DNA of 33,996 nt, taken from the NCBI GenBank assembly GCA_035529855.1, contig DATKVX010000042.1:72653-106648 (forward strand), in the 5' to 3' direction. Made by a program: the position numbers and the translations under genes. The first letter of the stretch is position 1. The number at the start of each line of letters is the position of its first letter. The stretch comes from a bacterium. Its GTDB lineage: Bacteria; RBG-13-66-14; B26-G2; WVWN01. The notes under the pieces were generated by a model, which was given only the letters and a program-made list of their open reading frames with translations, was not told where the DNA came from and did no database searches. Positions 28,967-33,996 of this stretch are shown piece after piece.

Positions 28967-30972
28967 TGGCCCGCGTAGGCGTATTCATCTGTTGGTGCGG
29001 CGCCAATATCGCCTCCACGGTCGATACCGAGAAGGTCACCGAGGCGGCGGCCAAGTTCCCCCACGTCGTCTACGCCACCAACTACAAGTATATGTGCTCG
29101 GACCCGGGCCAGAAGATAATCCTGGACGCGGCCCGCGAGCACAAGTTGGACGGCATCGTCGTCGCCGCCTGCTCTCCCCGGATGCACGAGCCCACCTTCC
29201 GCGCCGTCGCCGCCGAGGCCGGCATAAACCCCTACCGCATGCAGATGGCCAACATCCGCGAGCAGTGCTCGTGGGTGCACGCCGACGTCGACGAAGCGAC
29301 GGCCAAGGCGGTAGACGCCGTACGCATGATGGTGGCGCGCGTGGCGCAGAGCGTCGCGCTCGAGCCCATCAAGGTCCCCGTGACCAAACGCGCGCTGGTC
29401 ATCGGCGGCGGCATCGCCGGCATCCAGGCCGCGCTCGACGTCGCGGACGGCGGCGTCGAAACCATCCTGCTCGAGCGGACGCCCTCCATCGGCGGCAAGA
29501 TGGCGGGCCTGGACGAGACCTTCCCCACCCTCGACTGCTCGCAGTGCATCCTCACCCCCAAGATGGTGGACGCGGCGCGCAGCGAGCTTATTAAGCTCTA
29601 CACGTACTGCGAAGTGGAAAAGGTCGACGGCGCCGTCGGCAACTTCAAGGTAACCATCCGCAAGAAGGCCAAGTACGTAAACCACGAGCTCTGCAACGGC
29701 TGCGGCGACTGCTGGCTCAAGTGCCCCTACAAAAAAATCCCCAGCGAGTTCGACTTCGGCGTCGGCAACCGCAGCGCCATCTACGTCCCGTTCCCCCAGG
29801 CCGTCCCCAACAAGCCGGTCATCGACCGCGAGAACTGCGTCTTCTTCAAGACCGGCAAGTGCCGCGCCTGCGAGAAGTTCTGCCTACGCGGCGCCATCGA
29901 CTTCGAGCAAGAGGACGAATTCGAAGAAGTAGAGGTCGGCGCCATAATCGTCGCGACCGGCTACGACCTCCTCGACCACACGCAGATGGGCGAGTTCCGG
30001 TACGGCGCCATCCCGGACGTCATAACGGGCCTGCAGTTCGAGCGCATGTCGTCGGCCAGCGGTCCGACCGAGGGCAAGATCGTACGGCCTTCGAACGGCG
30101 AGGAGCCGAAGGTGGTCGTCTTCGTCCACTGCGTCGGCTCTCGCGACGAAAACTACAAAGAGTATTGCTCGAAGATATGCTGTATGTACAACGCCAAGCA
30201 CGCCATCATCCTCAAGCACCGCATCCACGACGCCCAGGCATATCTTTTCTACATCGACGTGCGCGCGGGCGGCAAGGGGTACGAGGAATTCTGGAAGCGG
30301 GCGTGCGTCGAGGAGGGCGCGGAGTACCTGCGCGGCCGCGTCTCCCGCGTCTACGACGAGGGCGGAAAGGTAATCGTCGAGGGTCAGGATACGCTCTCGG
30401 GCGAACAAGTCGAGGTGGCCGCGGACCTGGTCGTCCTGGCCACGGCCGTAGTGCCGGCCAAGGGCGCCGAGGAGCTCGCCCGGGCCCTCGGCATCTCCAC
30501 CGATAAGGACGGCTTCTTCAACGAAGCCCACCCCAAGCTCAGGCCGGTGGATACCGCGACCGGAGGCATCTTCCTGGCGGGATGCTGCCAGGCGCCCAAA
30601 GACATCCCGGAGTCGGTGGCCCAGGGTTCGGCCGCGGCGGCCAAAGTATTGGGCCTGCTCTCGAAAGAAGTCATCACCCGCGACCCCACGGTCGCCGTCG
30701 TGGACCCGCTCATCTGCACCGGTTGTTGGAACTGCGTCAACGTCTGCCCCTTCGGCGCGCCGGAGAAGTCCGAAATTACGATTACTATCGACGGCAAGAA
30801 AGTGACGCGGCCGGTTTCGGAGATAAACGAGGCCAAATGCGAGGGCTGCGGCCTGTGCGTCGCGACGTGCCCCGGCAACTGCATCGACCAACACGGCTTC
30901 AGCGACGACCAGGTCTACGCCGAAATCGGCGGTTACCTGGACCGGGTGCGGGCGGCGAAGAACAGTGGCTGA
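28966..30972 (+). CDS. hdrA: Heterodisulfide reductase-type subunit A (HdrA), flavin-bifurcating
   Basis: FAD- and Fe-S-bearing core subunit where electron bifurcation occurs in the Hdr complexes. The 668 residues hold, in order: an N-terminal cysteine segment VFICWCGANIAS, an HdrA N-terminal domain (GIVVAACSPRMHEPTFR), the FAD site ALVIGGGIAGIQAALDVADGG near residue 145, the HdrA-specific TLDCSQCILTPKM, a ferredoxin motif CNGCGDCWLKCP near 243, CVFFKTGKCRACEKFC, AIIVATGYDLLDHTQMGE, VHCVGSRDENYKEYCSKICCMY, and two C-terminal [4Fe-4S] motifs CTGCWNCVNVCP and CEGCGLCVATCP near 583 and 625. The ATG at 28966 overlaps the hdrB stop (TAATG). All key motifs look intact. Confidence 0.97.
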   Translation: MARVGVFICWCGANIASTVDTEKVTEAAAKFPHVVYATNYKYMCSDPGQKIILDAAREHKLDGIVVAACSPRMHEPTFRAVAAEAGINPYRMQMANIREQCSWVHADVDEATAKAVDAVRMMVARVAQSVALEPIKVPVTKRALVIGGGIAGIQAALDVADGGVETILLERTPSIGGKMAGLDETFPTLDCSQCILTPKMVDAARSELIKLYTYCEVEKVDGAVGNFKVTIRKKAKYVNHELCNGCGDCWLKCPYKKIPSEFDFGVGNRSAIYVPFPQAVPNKPVIDRENCVFFKTGKCRACEKFCLRGAIDFEQEDEFEEVEVGAIIVATGYDLLDHTQMGEFRYGAIPDVITGLQFERMSSASGPTEGKIVRPSNGEEPKVVVFVHCVGSRDENYKEYCSKICCMYNAKHAIILKHRIHDAQAYLFYIDVRAGGKGYEEFWKRACVEEGAEYLRGRVSRVYDEGGKVIVEGQDTLSGEQVEVAADLVVLATAVVPAKGAEELARALGISTDKDGFFNEAHPKLRPVDTATGGIFLAGCCQAPKDIPESVAQGSAAAAKVLGLLSKEVITRDPTVAVVDPLICTGCWNCVNVCPFGAPEKSEITITIDGKKVTRPVSEINEAKCEGCGLCVATCPGNCIDQHGFSDDQVYAEIGGYLDRVRAAKNSG

Positions 30973-31423
30973 GGGAAAAAAGCAAAAAGCACCCGAGAAG
31001 GCGCCGCCGTGGGAGCCGAACATCGTCGGCTTCCTGTGCAACTGGTGCTCGTACGCCGGCGCGGACCTGGCGGGTACGAGCCGCATCCCGTATCCGTGCG
31101 ACGTTCGCATTATCCGGGTGCCGTGTTCCGGGCGCGTCGACCCCCTTATGATACTCCGCGCCTTCCGCGAGGGCGCCGACGGCGTACTCGTCTCGGGCTG
31201 CCACCCCGGCGACTGCCACTACATCGAGGGCAACTACTACGCCCGGCGTAAGTTCATCGCGCTTAAAAAACTGCTCGACCACGTCGGCATCGACCCGCGC
31301 CGCTTCCGCGTCTCCTGGGTATCGGCGTCGGAAGGCCGCAAGTGGGCCGACGTCGTCGGGGCCGTAACGAAGGAACTGCTCGAGGCCGGGCCGCTCCGCT
31401 ACGAAGAGGATGGCGACGATTAG
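30965..31423 (+). CDS. MvhD/FlxD-type hydrogenase iron-sulfur subunit
   Basis: Small [2Fe-2S] protein that links the electron-entry module to HdrA. In methanogens it is MvhD; in the bacterial bifurcating complex it is FlxD. The 152 residues show IVGFLCNWCSYAGADLAGTSRI near 20-40, VRIIRVPCSGRVDPLMILRAF, and GVLVSGCHPGDCHYIEGNYYARRKF near 75-100, all hallmark. It starts at GTG 30965 and overlaps the hdrA end by 8 bases. A lysine-rich N-terminus (EGKKQKAPEKAPP) precedes the domain. In some methanococci a homologous site carries selenocysteine; here it is an ordinary TGC Cys. Confidence 0.93.
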   Translation: MAEGKKQKAPEKAPPWEPNIVGFLCNWCSYAGADLAGTSRIPYPCDVRIIRVPCSGRVDPLMILRAFREGADGVLVSGCHPGDCHYIEGNYYARRKFIALKKLLDHVGIDPRRFRVSWVSASEGRKWADVVGAVTKELLEAGPLRYEEDGDD

Positions 31424-32294
31424 GGAAGAACTCCAGGCCGCGGTCAAAAAGCTGTTCGACGACGACAAGATCGACTACTTCGTCGGCTACGTGGAGGACT
31501 ACGGCCACACGTTCCCGGCTTTCCTGACCAAGGACTCCGACCTGAGCCGCCTTACTTTCGACCGCAAGTCGTACAACAACCTCGCGAACTTCCTGCCGGA
31601 GCTGCGCGGCTTCCGCGTCGGCTTGATATGCAAACAGTGCGAGGTGCGTACGCTCAACGTCCTGGCCGCGGAGGGACAGCTCGAGCGGGACAAGTTGGTA
31701 GTCGTCGGCGTTCCCTGCCCGGCGATGGTCGACCCCCGGAAGCTACCGGAGGGCGAGGCCGACTTGGCCTCGCTGGACGAGCCCCTCTGGCAGGAGAAAT
31801 GCCGCCGCTGCCTCGAGCGGAACACCCCCTCCTCAGACGTCTTCGTCGGCGAGCGCGTTAGCACGCCCACCCCCGCCGAGGGGTGGCCTTTACTCGACGA
31901 AGTCGAGGCGATGTCGGCGGAGGAACGCCTCGCCTGGTGGCGCCGTCAGATGTCGCTCTGCATACGCTGTTACGCCTGCCGGCTGGCCTGCCCGCTGTGC
32001 TACTGCCACCAGTGCTTCGCGGAAGACAATAAGCCGCAATGGCTCGATAAATCCGTCGCGCCGGAAAACAACCTCCACTACCACATCATCCGGGCCGTCC
32101 ACCTCGGCGGGCGCTGCATAGAGTGCGGGGAGTGCTCGCGGGTGTGCCCGGTGGGAATCCCGGTCGACGTCTTAAACAACGTTCTCGCGCGCGACTTCGC
32201 CGAGCGCTTCGGCTACGTCTCCGGCGAAACCGCCGAGACCCAACCGGCGCTTACGCAATACGAGCGCGACGACAAGGAAGACTTCATCCTGTAA
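31410..32294 (+). CDS. FlxC-like ferredoxin-type protein with two [4Fe-4S] motifs
   Basis: The 294-residue protein belongs to the iron-sulfur partners of the Flx module. The N-terminal half has FPAFLTKDSDLSRLTFDRKSYNNLANFL and VGLICKQCEVRTLNVLAAEGQL, reminiscent of the FrhB/FdhB-type iron-sulfur family, and CRRCLERNTP. The C-terminal half contains CIRCYACRLACPLCYCHQCF near 183-202 and CIECGECSRVCPVGIP near 235-250. It probably relays electrons between the flavin subunit and MvhD/HdrA. The name is inferred from operon position and cluster content, not from a residue-level comparison. It overlaps the mvhD gene by 14 bases. Confidence 0.78.
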   Translation: MATIREELQAAVKKLFDDDKIDYFVGYVEDYGHTFPAFLTKDSDLSRLTFDRKSYNNLANFLPELRGFRVGLICKQCEVRTLNVLAAEGQLERDKLVVVGVPCPAMVDPRKLPEGEADLASLDEPLWQEKCRRCLERNTPSSDVFVGERVSTPTPAEGWPLLDEVEAMSAEERLAWWRRQMSLCIRCYACRLACPLCYCHQCFAEDNKPQWLDKSVAPENNLHYHIIRAVHLGGRCIECGECSRVCPVGIPVDVLNNVLARDFAERFGYVSGETAETQPALTQYERDDKEDFIL

Positions 32295-32298
32295 GCCG

Positions 32299-33351
32299 AT
32301 GGCCGCCGAGTATTACAGATTGAACAAGGACCGCGTCGCCGAGCTCTTCGAGCGCGCCCGGGCCGACTACGACGTCGTCGCGAAGACGCGCGACGCCAAC
32401 GGCAACCTCGTCTACGGCCGCCCCGCCGCTTTCGGCGACGTCGCGTTCGTCGACGAGCAGCCGCCGATGTCGGCCAAGGCGTTCGCGCTCCCCCAGAACG
32501 AAACGTTGGTCCGGTACGAGCGCGTAGACGATAAAATCCGCGCGGAAGGGCCCGAGGCGGAGGCGCGCGACGTCCTCCTCTTCGGCGTCAATATGTGCGA
32601 CGCCGCCGCGTTCGGAATCATCGACCGTGTCTTCGAGTGGGACTACCTCGACGACCCGTACCTGGGCCGCCGCGCCGGGACTACCCTGTTCGCGCTCGCC
32701 TGCTCGGCCCTGCAGCAGGACTGCTTCTGCGACCGGATATCGTACGCCGAGGACGGCGTCGACGCCGTCGCTTACCCGCTCGAGGGTTATTACCTGGTAA
32801 AGGTCCAGACCGAGAAAGGCCGCAAGCTGGTCGAACGCTACGGAGACCTCTTCGGCGCTGAAGACGGCGACGCGGAAGCCGCGATAAAGGCTTTCCGGGA
32901 AAACGCGGGAACCGCGAAGAAGGAACCGCTGCTCGAGAGCGCTCGAGCCGGCCTTGAGAAGTCCTTCGAGCACGCCGACTGGGAGATACTGGCGAGCACC
33001 TGCATCGGCTGCGGGATATGTACGTACTCCTGCCCGACTTGCCACTGCTTCGACATCCAGGACGAGGGCGGCAGCGTCGCAGGGCGCCGCCTGCGTACGT
33101 GGGACCACTGCACGGGGAGGACCTTCACCGCCATGCCGGCGCACCAACCACGCGACCGCCAATACAAGCGCTACCGGCAGCGACTCCTCCACAAGTTCTG
33201 GTATTACCCGGAGCGGTTCGGGCCGCTCCTCTGCACCGGTTGCGGCCGCTGCATAACGTACTGCCCGGTGAAAATTAACATCAAAGAACTGGTCGAATAT
33301 TTCGGCGGCCTGAAGAACACGCCGCCGGGCGGCGCGCGCCATGGGAAATAA
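32299..33351 (+). CDS. FlxB-like / sulfhydrogenase beta (HydB/AsrA-type) iron-sulfur subunit
   Basis: The 350-residue protein resembles the beta subunits of sulfhydrogenase and AsrA-type proteins, as recalled: LLFGVNMCDAAAFGIIDRVFEWDYLDDPYLGRR, then LFALACSALQQDCFC, EGYYLVKVQTEKGRKLVERYGDLF, and two [4Fe-4S] motifs CIGCGICTYSCPTCHCFDI (near 235) and CTGCGRCITYCPVKINIKEL (near 313). In the FlxABCD model it receives electrons from the NAD(H)-binding subunit. The ATG at 32299 is 4 bases after the preceding stop. The next gene starts within its last codons. Confidence 0.85.
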   Translation: MAAEYYRLNKDRVAELFERARADYDVVAKTRDANGNLVYGRPAAFGDVAFVDEQPPMSAKAFALPQNETLVRYERVDDKIRAEGPEAEARDVLLFGVNMCDAAAFGIIDRVFEWDYLDDPYLGRRAGTTLFALACSALQQDCFCDRISYAEDGVDAVAYPLEGYYLVKVQTEKGRKLVERYGDLFGAEDGDAEAAIKAFRENAGTAKKEPLLESARAGLEKSFEHADWEILASTCIGCGICTYSCPTCHCFDIQDEGGSVAGRRLRTWDHCTGRTFTAMPAHQPRDRQYKRYRQRLLHKFWYYPERFGPLLCTGCGRCITYCPVKINIKELVEYFGGLKNTPPGGARHGK

Positions 33352-33996
33352 CTCCGAGCGTCTATACGTCCCGCGGCTCGTCCGCGTGGCCGCCGTCGAC
33401 GACGAGACGCCGACTACGAAGACGTTCCAACTCGCTTTCGACGACGGTTCCCGGCCGGACTTCAACTGCGGCCAGTTCGGCGAGTTCGGCATCTACGGCG
33501 CCGGCGAGTCGACCTTCTGCCTGGCGTCGCCGCCGAGCCGCGACGGCCTGGATATTACGGTCAAAGAGGTCGGCAAGGTCACGCGCGCCTTCCACAACCT
33601 TAACGAAGGGGACCTCGTAACCTTCCGCGGCCCGTACGGCAACTGGTTCCCCTACGACGACTTCAAGGGCAAGAAGCTGTTGTTCATCGGCGGCGGTATA
33701 GGCCAGGCCCCGCTCCGCGGCCTGCTGTGGACCTGCCTCGAGAACCGCGGCGACTTCGACGAGATAGAGCTCATCTACGCCGCCCGGGAAGAGTGCGAAC
33801 TCGTCTACGAACGCGAGCTGCTCGAGCTCGAGGAGCGCGACGACATCACCGTAACGCTGGCGCTGGACCCGGTGTGCCCGGGCGAACCTATTCCCGAATG
33901 GCGAGGGCGGACCTCATTCGTCCCGCCCATCCTGGAGGAAGAGCGCCCCTCTCCCGAGAACCGCGTCGTAATAACCTGCGGCCCACCGATAATGAT
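33341..33996 (+). CDS. FlxA-like NAD(P)H/FAD oxidoreductase subunit, 3' end cut by window
   Basis: The first 218 residues of a ferredoxin-NADP reductase-fold protein (sulfhydrogenase gamma/HydG type). The FAD domain has TKTFQLAFDDGSRPDFNCGQFGEFGIYGAGESTFCLAS, KEVGKVTRAFHNLNEGDLVTFRGPYGNWFPYDDFKGKKLLFIGGGIGQAPLRGLLW (FAD/NAD phosphate site) and VITCGPPIM near the window edge. The usual RxYS is replaced by FCLAS. It is the likely entry point for NADH in the bifurcating complex. A C-terminal CxxC or [2Fe-2S] cluster, common in relatives, would lie outside. The ATG at 33341 overlaps the preceding gene by 11 bases. Confidence 0.9.
   Translation, partial: MGNNSERLYVPRLVRVAAVDDETPTTKTFQLAFDDGSRPDFNCGQFGEFGIYGAGESTFCLASPPSRDGLDITVKEVGKVTRAFHNLNEGDLVTFRGPYGNWFPYDDFKGKKLLFIGGGIGQAPLRGLLWTCLENRGDFDEIELIYAAREECELVYERELLELEERDDITVTLALDPVCPGEPIPEWRGRTSFVPPILEEERPSPENRVVITCGPPIM

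Noticed and set aside
29884-31110. 408-codon open frame antisense to hdrA and mvhD
   Set aside because: Mirrors the codon structure of well-supported genes on the other strand and has no family motif or ribosome site.
30965-31423. Selenocysteine in MvhD, as in some methanococci
   Set aside because: The relevant codons are ordinary Cys codons, and no in-frame TGA precedes the stop.
1-33996. CRISPR arrays, insertion sequences, prophage or attachment sites
   Set aside because: I saw no regularly spaced repeats, transposase, integrase or terminal repeats; all sizeable stretches are explained by the listed genes.

Overview
The window looks like a chromosomal segment of an uncultured, GC-rich anaerobic bacterium. 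Bacterial traits are a bifunctional PurH, a class I PurE, sigma70-type promoters (TTGACA/TATAAT with 17-nt spacers), GGAGG ribosome sites and a tRNA with encoded CCA. Anaerobic traits are HdrABC/MvhD-type electron bifurcation genes, ETF, an iron-sulfur flavoprotein, and three radical SAM enzymes (two with B12-binding-type N-termini). I cannot name the phylum from the sequence.

Region 1 (1-12.95 kb, all minus strand) is a long, tightly packed purine/nucleotide operon. It is read from a TTGACA-17-TAAAAT promoter at 12919-12947: purC, secreted hypothetical, purF, membrane protein, purM, GT-C-like membrane protein, dCMP deaminase, purH, purD, purE, YrdC/Sua5-like protein, gmk, coaBC, family 4 uracil-DNA glycosylase (cut by the window edge). 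Several junctions overlap (TAATG or ATGA), which suggests translational coupling.

Region 2 (13.0-20.3 kb) holds a minus-strand unit of iron-sulfur flavoprotein, DUF6125-like protein and PAS protein. A plus-strand Cys-rich radical SAM gene follows, convergent with a minus-strand B12-type radical SAM gene, with an intrinsic terminator between them. Then come tRNA-Gln(CUG) with its own promoter, a membrane protein, gltX and a small hypothetical.

Region 3 (20.3-22.8 kb, plus strand) holds a dolichol-kinase/CDP-DAG-type membrane protein and an arsenic-resistance operon (arsR, small thioredoxin, acr3). The operon has a textbook promoter overlapped by a 22-bp perfect palindrome, the likely ArsR operator.

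Region 4 (22.8-23.7 kb, minus strand) is the most notable locus: an exported thioredoxin-fold, Omp28-like protein whose frame is interrupted by one TGA exactly where the first Cys of a CxxC motif should be. This gives U-A-A-C. A SECIS-like hairpin lies immediately downstream, and the frame has its own promoter, signal peptide, ribosome site and terminator. I read it as an unannotated selenoprotein.

Region 5 (23.7-34.0 kb, plus strand) is redox metabolism: etfBA, a B12-type radical SAM/DUF4070 protein, then hdrC-hdrB-hdrA-mvhD(flxD)-flxC-like-flxB-like-flxA-like (truncated by the window end). The last seven overlap or nearly touch and match the FlxABCD-HdrABC type of NAD(H)-linked flavin-based bifurcation complex. 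A Rex/FNR-like inverted repeat sits between two predicted promoters upstream of hdrC, which suggests redox control.
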